A stretch of 64,000 nt of DNA from contig NZ_JABXYJ010000007.1 of the NCBI RefSeq assembly GCF_013377855.1, forward strand, positions 30,014-94,013, in the 5' to 3' direction. The stretch's first letter is position 1, and every line of letters starts with the position of its first letter. Below are positions 9,504-18,787 of the stretch, one piece after another. Both the position numbers and the translations under genes were made by a program. The notes below the pieces were generated by a model. That model was not told the origin of the DNA and did no database searches. It saw only the letters and a list, made by a program, of their open reading frames with translations. Source of the stretch: Cognatundibacterium oligocarboniphilum (GTDB taxonomy: Bacteria; Pseudomonadota; Gammaproteobacteria; Burkholderiales; Burkholderiaceae_D).

Positions 9504-9515
9504 GAACGATCGTTC
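9504..9515. promoter_or_regulatory. Perfect 12-bp palindrome, possible repressor operator
   Basis: GAACGATCGTTC is a perfect palindrome lying 60 bases before the lipase-like gene. GAAC-N4-GTTC half-sites are common among TetR-family operators. A second, interrupted palindrome TGTAA-C-TTACA lies at 9541-9551. No regulator gene is adjacent. Confidence 0.45.
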
Positions 9516-9575
9516 CTTTAATTTTCCATCGGACTGTTCTTGTAACTTACATACAAAATTTTTAAGGAGACAATA

Positions 9576-11102
9576 ATGCGTCATTATCAGTTAACGCTGG
9601 GTCTGCTGTCGGCGATGGTTTTGTCGGCATGCGGCGGTAGCGGTAGCCCAGGCCCAACGATCGATACTTCGGTAGCACGCGGCACACTGGTGGCTAACCC
9701 CCCCAATCTTGTACCTATTCCTCAGGCATCCGGTCAGGCGCTGACTAAATTGGATCCAGTTGTTTTCGGCGCGATGCTGGAAGCGGCAAAGCCGGGTTTC
9801 ACCCAAGTGACAGGTGTGCCAAAGTGTGCCATCTCGACGTATTACATGAAATATACAACGGTTGGCGGCGCGAATGAGCCAACCGATGCGACTGGCGCAA
9901 TCATGGTGCCATCCGGCAGCGATCCTGCATGTGCTGGCCCACGTCCTGTATTGTTGTATGCGCACGGTACAACTGTCGATAAAACCTTCAATATGGCAAA
10001 CCTGCGTGACAACGCTGAAGCCACGTTGGTTGCTGCGATGTACGCTGCACAGGGGTTTATTGTCGTTGCATCCAACTATGCCGGTTACGATGTTTCTTCC
10101 CTGAGTTATCACCCGTACCTTAACGCAGAACAGCAAGCCAATGATATGGTTGACTCTTTACGTGCAGCCCGTAAAGCGTTCCCGAATATTGGCGCTCAGG
10201 ATTCCGGCAAGCTGGTGATCGCAGGTTATTCGCAAGGCGGCCATGTTGCAATGGCAACACAGCGTGCTATGCAAACTACTTACTCATCTGAATTTAAAGT
10301 CACTGCGCTGGCCGGTATGTCTGGTCCTTATGCCATGGCTTTATTAGGTGATGCGGTGTTTGCTGGTAGCCCGAATGCAGGCGGCACGGTGTTCCTGCCG
10401 ATGATCACGACCAGCTGGCAGAAGTCGTATGGTGGTTTATATACAACACCCAATGACATCTATGAGGACAAATACGCCGCAGGTATCGAAAGCCTGATTC
10501 CGGGATCCTTGTCTTTCAATGATCTGTTTACGACTGGTAAATTGCCTGCACTGGCGTTATTTGCGCAAAATTCCCTGCCAGGTCCATCCAAACCGGCCTT
10601 CAGCGTTTTCTTTGGTGATGGCAATCTGATCAAGACCAGCTATCGCAATGCTTATCTGGCGGATGCGCAGGCTAATCCCTGCAATGTGAATCCGGCAGAT
10701 CCGCTGAACTGCACTCCCGCGAACGGGATGCGTAAGGCTGGCGTCAAAAACGATTTGCGGAATTACGTACCCAACGTGCCTGTGATGCTGTGCGGCGGTG
10801 GTAGCGATCCGACAGTCTTTTTCGTGAGCACTCAGGCAACAGCAGGATTCTTCCAGGCAAAAGGCTTGCCGGCAGCAGCATTGACAACACTGGATGTGGA
10901 TACCAATCCAACCAGTGCGGCCGATCCGTTTGCCGCGGCAAAAATTGGTTTTGCTCAGGTGAAAACTGCAACAATTAATGCAGCTATTGCTGCCAAGCAG
11001 GATCCGGCAGCAGCGGTTGCCAGTGTTTATCATGGCTCTCTGGTTCCACCGTTCTGCAATGCAGCTGCGCGTGGTTTCTTCCAACAAGTGCTGGCTAAAT
11101 AA
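9576..11102 (+). CDS. Secreted lipase-like alpha/beta hydrolase, lipoprotein
   Basis: A 508-residue alpha/beta hydrolase with a lipoprotein signal: the lipobox LSAC puts the lipidated cysteine at residue 19, followed by a glycine-rich GGSGSPG linker. The nucleophile elbow GYSQGG is at about residues 216-221. An oxyanion-type block YAHGTT lies near 130. A possible acid in GGGSDPTVFF (about 407) and histidine in YHGSLVPPF (about 485) would complete the triad. Its substrate is probably an ester or lipid outside the inner membrane. Good ribosome-binding site AAGGAG. It is followed 15 bases later by an OmpW-type porin, so the pair likely imports or degrades hydrophobic compounds. Confidence 0.82.
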   Translation: MRHYQLTLGLLSAMVLSACGGSGSPGPTIDTSVARGTLVANPPNLVPIPQASGQALTKLDPVVFGAMLEAAKPGFTQVTGVPKCAISTYYMKYTTVGGANEPTDATGAIMVPSGSDPACAGPRPVLLYAHGTTVDKTFNMANLRDNAEATLVAAMYAAQGFIVVASNYAGYDVSSLSYHPYLNAEQQANDMVDSLRAARKAFPNIGAQDSGKLVIAGYSQGGHVAMATQRAMQTTYSSEFKVTALAGMSGPYAMALLGDAVFAGSPNAGGTVFLPMITTSWQKSYGGLYTTPNDIYEDKYAAGIESLIPGSLSFNDLFTTGKLPALALFAQNSLPGPSKPAFSVFFGDGNLIKTSYRNAYLADAQANPCNVNPADPLNCTPANGMRKAGVKNDLRNYVPNVPVMLCGGGSDPTVFFVSTQATAGFFQAKGLPAAALTTLDVDTNPTSAADPFAAAKIGFAQVKTATINAAIAAKQDPAAAVASVYHGSLVPPFCNAAARGFFQQVLAK

Positions 11103-11117
11103 GCGGAGAAACTGATC

Positions 11118-11795
11118 ATGAAAAAAACTAAAATCGCCGCAGCAATACTGTTAGGATTGTTATCAACAGCTTCTTTTGCTGACGAATACAACAATACTGT
11201 CAAGGCTGGTGTGATTGGCGTATTCCTGCACCCTGAATCACCGGACTTCACCAGTAACGGACCGGCATTCCTGACGCCTCAGCCAGCAGGACTGACAATC
11301 GGTAACGCAACTACCGTCTTGTTTGGCTTTACACACCGCTTGACTGATCATCTTGATTTTGATCTGACCGCAGGCTTGCCGCCGGAACATAACGTCTATG
11401 GCCGTGGCGTTCTTGGTCCTTACGGTGTGATTGCCAAAGTGAAGCAGCGGGCTCCGACGGTCTTCATTAACTATAATTTTGGCGCAGCTTCTGACACATT
11501 CCGTCCTTACGTGGGTCTGGGTCTGAATTACACGCAGTTCTTTGATGCGACGGCGACGGCGTCGAATAATATCGCGACTGGCGGTCCGACAAAGATAGAT
11601 CTGAAAGAGTCTTTTGGCCTCGCGGCTCAGATTGGTGCAAGATACAAGATCAATGAGCGCTGGTCACTGATTGGCTCCCTCGCTACTGCAAAAGTGAAAA
11701 CGGATCTGACGGCGACAACAGGCAGTATTGAGCGTAAAACTAAAATCGATTTCAAACCTATCGCAGTCACATTAGGTGTCGGCTATAGTTTTTGA
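11118..11795 (+). CDS. OmpW/AlkL-type outer membrane protein
   Basis: A 225-residue outer membrane beta-barrel. It has a Sec signal peptide ending SFADEY, an early VKAGVIGVF strand, the PYVGLGLNYTQFF segment and the terminal aromatic GVGYSF expected for Bam recognition. OmpW-family barrels are narrow, eight-stranded channels, and AlkL members pass hydrophobic molecules laterally into the outer membrane. Its position in the same transcript as the lipase-like lipoprotein suggests uptake of ester or fatty products. A strong terminator follows. Confidence 0.85.
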   Translation: MKKTKIAAAILLGLLSTASFADEYNNTVKAGVIGVFLHPESPDFTSNGPAFLTPQPAGLTIGNATTVLFGFTHRLTDHLDFDLTAGLPPEHNVYGRGVLGPYGVIAKVKQRAPTVFINYNFGAASDTFRPYVGLGLNYTQFFDATATASNNIATGGPTKIDLKESFGLAAQIGARYKINERWSLIGSLATAKVKTDLTATTGSIERKTKIDFKPIAVTLGVGYSF

Positions 11796-11830
11796 GTGCC
11801 TCAATACAAACTTGTTTTTGCGTTGACGTT

Positions 11831-11860
11831 AAAAAAGGGGTTCTTCGGAACCCCTTTTTT
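11831..11860. terminator. Strong bidirectional terminator after ompW-like gene
   Basis: AAAAAAGGGGTTC (11831-11843) pairs with GAACCCCTTTTTT (11848-11860) around a UUCG-type tetraloop, giving a near-ideal intrinsic terminator. It also faces the convergent signalling operon ending at 11906. Confidence 0.96.
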
Positions 11861-11905
11861 AATTTATTGATGATGGTTCAACCGGTTTATGCACGCTTTA
11901 TCGGA

Positions 11906-12910
11906 TTAAACCGCAACCTGGTTCCGCCCGCCATTTTTTGCCCGGTAAAGCGCCCGGTCTGCAGCATCAATGAGGTCTGCTGCATTTTGATGTGTTTGCA
12001 GTGTTGCTACACCAAATGAGCCGGTGATGTGTGGCAACGCTTTATCCTGATCGGTAAAGATTCTGGTTTTACTAAGTTTTGTACATAAGCGCTGAGCCAC
12101 GCCCAATGCGGCTTTCTGGCTGGTACCAGGTAAAATCACCATCATTTCTTCCCCACCGTAGCGGGCGGCAAAATCGGTTGGCCTTAGTCCTGCATTCAGC
12201 ACTTTGGCTGCGCTTTGCAGCACATCATCTCCCAGCAAATGGCCATGTTCATCATTAAATTTTTTAAAATGATCCAGATCCACCAGGATGATACTCAAGG
12301 GGTTGCCGCTGATCAGCGCATGCTCAATCATGCTGGGCATTTGGACATTGAGCCAAGCTCTGTTATGCAAGCCGGTCAGGCCATCGATCATTGACAGCTG
12401 GCGGTAAAATTCTCCGACTTTCTGCCTGCTGCGGATCTGTGCATTGGCAGCACGGATCCGGAACGACAGTAATTGCAGCAGGTTACGCGCGACGCCATTC
12501 GACTCATCGATTAGTCGCCACATCGTATCTGCCTCTATGAGCAGCAGATCACTGTCGCACAAAGCCGAGATGGTCGCAGAATGAATTTCCTCATCCAGGA
12601 CGGAAATTTCCCCGACGCACTCGCCGGGTAAGTATTGTGTAATCGAATTCTCAATATGATTATTATCTTCATTGAGTTTGGTGATGCCGAGTGCGCCATT
12701 GAGCACAATATACAGCCGGGAACCAGAGCTGTTTGCATCCAGCACAATCTGGCCTGCTCTGGCTTTCACCACTGGGCAATCCTGAATGATCTGATGAATT
12801 AAAACCAGGTCGCTGTCACTGATGTCGCGGAATAAATGAATATCCTCAATTCGGTATGCGGCATTCTTAAAATACATCAATTGTTCCAAAATCGTTTTAT
12901 CCAGATACAT
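11906..12910 (-). CDS. Diguanylate cyclase with cyclic-nucleotide-binding-type sensor domain
   Basis: A 334-residue protein with a cNMP-binding (CAP-like) domain at about residues 25-140 and a GGDEF domain at about 170-334. The active-site motif is GGEEM at 252-256, a functional variant. The inhibitory I-site RPTD lies at 243-246, exactly five residues upstream, so product feedback is likely. It would synthesise cyclic-di-GMP in response to a ligand or partner of the CAP-like domain. It is the last gene of a three-gene operon, 15 bases after the HDOD gene. Confidence 0.93.
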   Translation of the reverse strand: MYLDKTILEQLMYFKNAAYRIEDIHLFRDISDSDLVLIHQIIQDCPVVKARAGQIVLDANSSGSRLYIVLNGALGITKLNEDNNHIENSITQYLPGECVGEISVLDEEIHSATISALCDSDLLLIEADTMWRLIDESNGVARNLLQLLSFRIRAANAQIRSRQKVGEFYRQLSMIDGLTGLHNRAWLNVQMPSMIEHALISGNPLSIILVDLDHFKKFNDEHGHLLGDDVLQSAAKVLNAGLRPTDFAARYGGEEMMVILPGTSQKAALGVAQRLCTKLSKTRIFTDQDKALPHITGSFGVATLQTHQNAADLIDAADRALYRAKNGGRNQVAV

Positions 12911-12925
12911 GAGGTCATTAAATTA

Positions 12926-13780
12926 TCAGGTTAAAATTTGATTCACAGCTTCTACCCGCATTTCGGTTTCCTTGAAAATAGCGAGATATTCCGTTTCACT
13001 CAGGGCCAGGGTATCCCAGGCACGTTTTGACAGCGTCGGCACGAGATCGTTCTGGTCTTCGGATAAATCAAGTGCATGTGTGATGGCGTCCGCAACATGA
13101 ACCACTGAAGCTAGTGAGTGGATGCCGGGAATTTCTGGTTGATGATGACCCCGAATGGTATCCTGCACGGCATCGGCAAAATGCCATTGCTGAGCCAGGG
13201 CGACACCGGCTTCAATATGATCCACTTGTAATATCGTTCTCTCCGCATCCAGCATGTAGCAGTCATGCATATTTCTGTACTGAATCGCGGCAGCATAACG
13301 GTCGGGGTAGGAGATGACCAGAACCAGCCGACCTATGTCGTGCAGCAGACCGGCAGTAAATGCAAAATCGTGTTTCATGTGCAGTGCACGCGAGATCAGC
13401 TCGGCACAGATGGCAGTCGCAATACTGTGTCGCCAGAACACGCGGAAATCAAATCCCTCGCAAGGTGTCGGAGGAAAACGGTTTGCCAGGATGGTGGTGC
13501 GGATCAGATTTTTAATACTTTTAACGCCGAGCAGTGAGGTTGCCTGCTGCACAGTGACCACACGGGAGTTCATGCCGTAATGCGATGAGTTGGCAAGTCG
13601 AAGGACTTTCGCTGTCAGCGAATGGTCCATCGAAATTTTTTCATTAATCAGATCCAGATTATTTTCGTCGTTATCGAGTTCTGCCAGCAATTCCTGAGCC
13701 ACTTCCTGTAACGTGGGTAAGTCCCTGATATGCCGGATGACATCATCCAGATGAATGGAGTATCTGGTATCAGCCGTCAT
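12926..13780 (-). CDS. HDOD domain protein
   Basis: A 284-residue protein with an HDOD domain covering most of its length (LPTLQEVAQELLAEL at the N-terminus, KVLRLANSSHYG, then AGLLHDIGRLVL). HDOD proteins are HD-superfamily relatives, usually without proven hydrolase activity, that act as signalling scaffolds in cyclic-di-GMP, stress and motility control. An HD-like pair is visible in LLHDIG, so catalysis is not excluded. It overlaps the upstream small gene by 4 bases and sits before the diguanylate cyclase. Confidence 0.9.
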   Translation of the reverse strand: MTADTRYSIHLDDVIRHIRDLPTLQEVAQELLAELDNDENNLDLINEKISMDHSLTAKVLRLANSSHYGMNSRVVTVQQATSLLGVKSIKNLIRTTILANRFPPTPCEGFDFRVFWRHSIATAICAELISRALHMKHDFAFTAGLLHDIGRLVLVISYPDRYAAAIQYRNMHDCYMLDAERTILQVDHIEAGVALAQQWHFADAVQDTIRGHHQPEIPGIHSLASVVHVADAITHALDLSEDQNDLVPTLSKRAWDTLALSETEYLAIFKETEMRVEAVNQILT

Positions 13781-14100
13781 GATGTACCTCTTTCACGATA
13801 AACCTGTACATAACGTCGCAGGGTATTTGCTGGTTCAATACCATCAGACTGTTTCCGGAATAGTTTGGTCAGCCGAAGTAATCGCTTCTCCATTAACTGC
13901 TCCGCATCTTCCGCGGAAGGTGCTTCTTTTTCCAGACAGAGTTGAGTGATGTGGTGATTTGAGATAGAACGCAGCATGCTGTCTGTTAATACGGTACCTG
14001 CAGGTAGCAAAATATGACCGACTTTATCCAGGAGATTTTCAGCCAGAATCATGCCGGCAGTAACTTTGCTTAATGGCAGGTAATGACTGTGGGTACTCAT
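13777..14100 (-). CDS. Small protein, first gene of the cyclic-di-GMP operon
   Basis: A 107-residue soluble protein. Its N-terminal 50 residues (LSKVTAGMILAENLLDKVGHILLPAGTVLT) resemble the short beta-rich module found before HD-GYP domains. The rest is a basic helix (MEKRLLRLTKLFRKQ). No catalytic domain is present. The ATGA overlap with the HDOD gene indicates translational coupling, so it probably forms part of the same signalling complex. The function is not known. Confidence 0.72.
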   Translation of the reverse strand: MSTHSHYLPLSKVTAGMILAENLLDKVGHILLPAGTVLTDSMLRSISNHHITQLCLEKEAPSAEDAEQLMEKRLLRLTKLFRKQSDGIEPANTLRRYVQVYRERGTS

Positions 14101-14307
14101 TCTGGTATCTCCTGATTAAAGCCATCTGGTGCAGAAATCTTCGTGTAGCGATTCAGAACCCTGGGATGGATGTCGATTCTTGTTATGAGACAACTTTTGA
14201 TACAGATATACTACACTGCTGATCCGGATTTTCTACAGATTCGTCTCAGAAATGCCTGATTTCATTGAAAATAGTTATATCCGGGACTATGCACCTGATA
14301 CCTGCTG

Positions 14308-14967
14308 ATGAAAAAAATTATGACGAATATCCTGACACAACGCCCCCGGCTCGCGATTACTTTCGGACTGGCTCTAATCAGTATTTTATTTTTACCTGTC
14401 AACTGGGCCTGGACAACAAAAGCCTTGTTTTGCTGGAATATGGCAGTCTGGTCTTACCTGGGGCTGATGGCGTGGCTGATGAGCAGAGCCAAAGGAATTC
14501 ATGTGCGCGAGATCGCTCTTCAGCAGGACAGCAGTGCAATTGTCGTTCTGGCTTTGCTGTCATTATCTGCCACCATCAGTCTGGGTGCGATTATCCTGGA
14601 GCTATCCGGCAGCAAGACTTTACCGGCAGATATCAGAATGGTGAAATATTTTTTTGCCAGCGTCACGGTTCTTGGTTCATGGTTGCTGCTAGGAGTAATT
14701 TTCTGTTTTCATTATGCATTGTTGTTCTATAACTCCCCGGAGAAGCATCGCGCTTTGAGATTTACCGATGACGAACAGATGCCGGATTACTGGGATTTCC
14801 TCTATTTTTCTTTCACGATTGCGGTCGCTGCGCAGACGTCCGATATCGCGGTGGCATCGCGCAGCGCACGCAAGACCGTGCTGGCACATTCTGTGCTGAG
14901 TTTCCTGTTCAATCTGGCGGTATTGGGTTTTTCTATCAATATCGCCGCAGGACTGGTAGGAAATTGA
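14308..14967 (+). CDS. DUF1345 membrane protein
   Basis: An integral membrane protein of about 219 residues with five or six hydrophobic segments. The C-terminal block YWDFLYFSFTIAVAAQTSDIAV is the hallmark of DUF1345. The final two segments contain SVLSFLFNLAVLGFSINI. The function of the family is unknown. The start could be ATG 14308 or ATG 14320; neither has a clear ribosome-binding site. It is divergent from the signalling operon and shares its upstream region. Confidence 0.82.
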   Translation: MKKIMTNILTQRPRLAITFGLALISILFLPVNWAWTTKALFCWNMAVWSYLGLMAWLMSRAKGIHVREIALQQDSSAIVVLALLSLSATISLGAIILELSGSKTLPADIRMVKYFFASVTVLGSWLLLGVIFCFHYALLFYNSPEKHRALRFTDDEQMPDYWDFLYFSFTIAVAAQTSDIAVASRSARKTVLAHSVLSFLFNLAVLGFSINIAAGLVGN

Positions 14968-14998
14968 GGCTGCCTAATTCAGGGTTGGTCAATCAAAA

Positions 14999-15448
14999 TC
15001 AATGATGATGGTGATGCCAGTATTGATCGTGGTCATCGTCATCATCCTGATCCTCATCATGCCAGTCCCGGTATCTGCGCCATGGCCTGCCGTAATTCTG
15101 CTCAACGTACACATGCTCCGTATAGGGGTAAGGGGAGCTGAGTGAGACCGGAATGCCGCCGGCACGGAAATCTATTCTGAAATAAGAAGGAAGCTGGCTG
15201 CCGCTGACCCAGCCACGGCCATCAGGCCAATACCAGGTGCGGAACTGCGGTGAAAAATAGATTTGCCGGGCAGGGTAGTAAATGTATTGATAACCGGGAG
15301 AGTAACGACGTGCCTGCTCTATCTCATATCGCTCACGCCCTTCCCGCTCGCCATGTTCATGGGCCTGTACGCTATTTGACATGATTGCTGTCGTGGCCAG
15401 CATCAGCATGGCGCAGGCAGTCAGACGTGATAATAAGGTGGTGGACAT
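14999..15448 (-). CDS. Periplasmic protein with acidic and histidine-rich C-terminus
   Basis: A 149-residue exported protein. The signal peptide ends at about SVQAHEH. The mature part is rich in tyrosine, tryptophan and arginine (YQYIYYPARQIYFSPQFRTWYWPDG). It ends with an acidic run DEDQDDDDDHD and then five terminal histidines. Such a tail can bind divalent metals, but no metal transporter or regulator is next to it. I do not recognise a named family for the whole protein. Confidence 0.7.
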   Translation of the reverse strand: MSTTLLSRLTACAMLMLATTAIMSNSVQAHEHGEREGRERYEIEQARRYSPGYQYIYYPARQIYFSPQFRTWYWPDGRGWVSGSQLPSYFRIDFRAGGIPVSLSSPYPYTEHVYVEQNYGRPWRRYRDWHDEDQDDDDDHDQYWHHHHH

Positions 15449-15658
15449 GTTAATTCTCCTGTGGTTCTTACGTGGATGGTTTTGCTAACGTCTTTGATTG
15501 CTGCGGCGATGACATAAAATTCTGTGCCAGCAGTAAGAACTGCAACAGGATGTTTCTTCCATGTCGCGTGTCTATCGGCAGAATGAAAAAAATCATTCGT
15601 TATTCGTTTCTTTTCATGTTAAAACGCCTGCACGGATATTCATTTAAAACATTCAACA

Positions 15659-16897
15659 ATGGCACTTAACTATATTTGGACCGGATTTTTTCTGATCAGC
15701 TTTATTGCGGCGTTAGCTCAATGGCTGTTGCTGGGCGATGCCGATGTTTTCAAGCGCATCATGGATGGCACATTTGAATCCGCCCGCCTCGGCGTCATGG
15801 ATGTCGCGCTGCCTTTGGCGGGTGTGATGACACTGTGGCTGGGAATAATGAATATTGGTGAAAAAGCCGGTGTCATCGGTTTTTTTGCAAAAGTGATCGG
15901 CCCTTTTTTTGCACGTATTTTTCCAGGCGTGCCACGGGATCATCCAGCAAACGGGCATATGGTCATGAATTTTTCCGCCAACTTGCTTGGTCTGGATAAT
16001 GCGGCCACCCCCTTTGGTCTGAAAGCCATGGAAAGCCTGCAGACATTAAATCCGAAAAAAGAAGAGGCGAGTGATGCACAGATTATGTTCCTGGTACTCC
16101 ATACCTCCGGCCTGACCTTGATTCCGCTGGCGATCATGGCGCAACGGGCCGTGCTGGGCGCGAAAGACCCATCGGATATTTTCATCCCCTGCCTGATTGC
16201 GACCTATGTGGCCACGCTGGTCGGATTGCTTGCGGTGGCAGTTTGCCAGCGTATCAACCTGTTGCAGCCGGTGGTGATTTCCTGGCTGGGAGGCATCAGT
16301 GCCCTGATGATCGGACTGGTCTGGTACATGAGCCAGTACATGAGCCGTGCAGAAATAGAGCTGTTTTCACGGGTCAGCAGTAATTTGTTGTTGCTGACGA
16401 TCGTGGTGGGATTTATGGCTGCAGCGATGAGAAAGAAAATTAATGTGTATGACGCTTTTATCGAAGGCGCCAAAGGTGGTATTCAGACCTCCTTGACCGT
16501 GATTCCGTATCTGGTCGGCATGCTGGTTGCCATTGGTGTTTTGAGAAATTCGGGAGTGCTGAGTTATATCGTTGCTGGTTTCAATTGGGTATTTACGCAA
16601 GCGGGTCTGAATACTGATTTCACTTCAGCTTTACCTGCGGCACTGATGCGGCCTCTGAGTGGCAGCGGATCGCGAGCGATCATGATTGACGTTATCAAAA
16701 CGTATGGTGTGGATTCCTTTGTCGGACGCCTGGCGTGTATTTTTCAGGGGTCTGCAGATACGACGTTTTATATTGTCGCTTTATATTTCGGTTCTGTCGG
16801 AATCCGTAAAACACGCTACGCCATTACCGTTGGGCTGATTGCTGATCTGGCCGGTGTGATTGCGGCAATTTTTGTGGCCTACCTGTTTTTCCATTGA
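15659..16897 (+). CDS. SpmA-SpmB-like fusion, nucleoside recognition (Gate) domain membrane protein
   Basis: A 412-residue polytopic protein in which the SpmA-like and SpmB-like halves of the spore maturation pair are fused. Hallmarks include GVMTLWLGIMNIGEKAGV, MNFSANLLGLDNAATPFG and, in the second half, ALMRPLSGSGSRAIM with FQGSADTTFYI. Both halves are Gate domains of the nucleoside-transporter-like fold. In non-sporulating proteobacteria the fusion is common and its substrate is unknown. No spore genes are present, so the historical name is not informative. It is convergent with the carboxypeptidase gene. Confidence 0.9.
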   Translation: MALNYIWTGFFLISFIAALAQWLLLGDADVFKRIMDGTFESARLGVMDVALPLAGVMTLWLGIMNIGEKAGVIGFFAKVIGPFFARIFPGVPRDHPANGHMVMNFSANLLGLDNAATPFGLKAMESLQTLNPKKEEASDAQIMFLVLHTSGLTLIPLAIMAQRAVLGAKDPSDIFIPCLIATYVATLVGLLAVAVCQRINLLQPVVISWLGGISALMIGLVWYMSQYMSRAEIELFSRVSSNLLLLTIVVGFMAAAMRKKINVYDAFIEGAKGGIQTSLTVIPYLVGMLVAIGVLRNSGVLSYIVAGFNWVFTQAGLNTDFTSALPAALMRPLSGSGSRAIMIDVIKTYGVDSFVGRLACIFQGSADTTFYIVALYFGSVGIRKTRYAITVGLIADLAGVIAAIFVAYLFFH

Positions 16898-16904
16898 TGA
16901 ATGT

Positions 16905-16932
16905 GCGGGCTGTTCACACCAGTCCAGCCCGC
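16905..16932. terminator. Inverted repeat between convergent genes
   Basis: GCGGGCTG (16905-16912) is perfectly complementary to CAGCCCGC (16925-16932). It lies between two convergent stop codons and lacks a T-tract, so it is a weak terminator candidate. Confidence 0.5.
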
Positions 16933-16960
16933 TACCAGACAGCACTCTTGAATGACTGTT

Positions 16961-18724
16961 TTACTTTGGCACGGTATTGAGCCGCAATACCGGATATTGC
17001 TGATACTGCTGATCCCATGAAGCGTGGCGGCGTGCAAAATACTCGAGCCGAGCCGCCGGATTTTTGGCAAACGCCTCATCTGCCTTTAATTTTTTTTCAA
17101 AAGCTGCTTTCAGTTCGGGGGAGGCTGCCAGCTGTTCCCGTGCCACTTCTTCTGCCACATAGGCTTCCATATATTCTTTTTGCTCGAACATATTGTTGAA
17201 CAATCCCCAGTTAACCAGTGCATCTGGTGCTTGTGGCTCGAACAGTGCCACCACCAAAGCCGACTTGGGTTGGGCTATCGGGATGAATAAAGCGCCCTTG
17301 CCGATATTTTGCTGAGTCGCCACCCAGTTTCCTTTGAGTTGTAATATCTGGTGACCTTCGACAGACTCTGGCGACAATGTGACTTTGGCAGTGGCAAAGC
17401 GCTCTGCATCAATCTGGTTCAGTCCTGCATTGAGCGTCTGAAACTGCAATCCATGAGCACGCAGCTTTTCAATGACTGAGCGGGCATGCGATGCCGGCAC
17501 CAGATAACCACCCAATGGCGTCTGAACCAACGCATCAGGTAAAATCTCATCACGAAGCCTGACGCGCCAGATCTGCGGCTTTGTTTCATCATAACTGGTC
17601 ATCAGTGCGCCAGAAATCTCTGATGGCTTTCTGGTGTAAGCATAACCACGGAAGTCGATTATTTTGAACTGCTCACTGGCCTTATAAGTGACCGGTATCG
17701 TTTTCCCACCGTTGCTGACTGCGCGCATATCGGCTTCCAGTGCTGTTTTTCGCCATTCTGCACCAAGTCTGGATACCTGCTCCAGAACAGAAATAATTGT
17801 ATTATGAGTGATCCTGACCCGTGTTGAATAATCTTTCCAGGAATGTGTTTCGACCAGCATGCCAAATCGGTTTCTCAACTGGAAATATCCATGCGAAAAA
17901 CGTGGTGCAGGCACACCGTCGGTAAATCCCGACATGGGATCATCGTCCTTATTGAACGACATATAAAAAGGTAATGGCAGCGAACCCAATTTGCTCAGGT
18001 CGGTAATCACATTATTTTGTAATACTTTTCCAGCTTCCCTGAGTGCATTATCCCCTGCATGAACCGGTTCCACCTGAATCGAAATATCATGTTCAAACTT
18101 GGCGCCATCGGTGACGTGCAGATCCACCGTCAGCAACGGATCCCATTGATTGATCAGCCGTAACATGGACTGCATTTCAACAGTATCTGCTTTCAGATAG
18201 TCCCGGTTCAGATTGTAATTCTGCGCTGTCGTGCGCCAACCCATTTGTTCCGGGCCGCGTTGATTTGGTCGGTTCCATGCACCGAATCTTTCATGGCCGT
18301 CGACATTAAAGACGGGGACAAAAATCAATACCTGTTTATCTAAGGCTTCTTTGGCTGCGGTATTGTCCAGCAGTTCTTTGAGCGCCAGAAAACCAGCGTC
18401 TTTGCCATCGATTTCCCCTGCGTGGATCCCGCCTTGTATCAATGTAACTGGCAGTTGTTTTTCTTTTGCCAGATAAGGTGTGAAGGCTGCGGTTCTGGTC
18501 GCGATCAGTGCCAGCATCGGGCGTCCCTCTGGTGTTCGGCCAAATTCCTGGCAACGGATCGCTTTGGGGTAATTTTTCTGGAAATTCCGACATAGTAATT
18601 CCACTTCATCATAGCGACCGGTTTTCTGATAAGCGCTTTGTTCGGCCAGCGTGGTCAGCGTATCCGCAGCAAAGCATGCACTGCTTGCGAGCAGCACAGC
18701 AAAATAAAAAGATAGTCGTTTCAT
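16961..18724 (-). CDS. M14 family zinc carboxypeptidase, exported
   Basis: A 587-residue secreted metallopeptidase. The signal peptide ends SACFAA. The zinc-binding motif is H101-A-G-E104 in GGIHAGEIDG, and the third ligand is in VDLHVTDG. The N-terminal half carries the M14 catalytic fold; the C-terminal half is a family-specific extension that includes LVPASHARSVI. M14 enzymes remove C-terminal residues from peptides or cell-wall fragments. It probably acts in the periplasm. It is convergent with the SpmAB gene and tandem with the upstream deaminase gene. Confidence 0.88.
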   Translation of the reverse strand: MKRLSFYFAVLLASSACFAADTLTTLAEQSAYQKTGRYDEVELLCRNFQKNYPKAIRCQEFGRTPEGRPMLALIATRTAAFTPYLAKEKQLPVTLIQGGIHAGEIDGKDAGFLALKELLDNTAAKEALDKQVLIFVPVFNVDGHERFGAWNRPNQRGPEQMGWRTTAQNYNLNRDYLKADTVEMQSMLRLINQWDPLLTVDLHVTDGAKFEHDISIQVEPVHAGDNALREAGKVLQNNVITDLSKLGSLPLPFYMSFNKDDDPMSGFTDGVPAPRFSHGYFQLRNRFGMLVETHSWKDYSTRVRITHNTIISVLEQVSRLGAEWRKTALEADMRAVSNGGKTIPVTYKASEQFKIIDFRGYAYTRKPSEISGALMTSYDETKPQIWRVRLRDEILPDALVQTPLGGYLVPASHARSVIEKLRAHGLQFQTLNAGLNQIDAERFATAKVTLSPESVEGHQILQLKGNWVATQQNIGKGALFIPIAQPKSALVVALFEPQAPDALVNWGLFNNMFEQKEYMEAYVAEEVAREQLAASPELKAAFEKKLKADEAFAKNPAARLEYFARRHASWDQQYQQYPVLRLNTVPK

Positions 18725-18787
18725 CAGTCCGCAATCATCAAAATATCAGCGCGTTTGCTGAGGTGTGGTGAGTGGAAGTGTCGTAGT

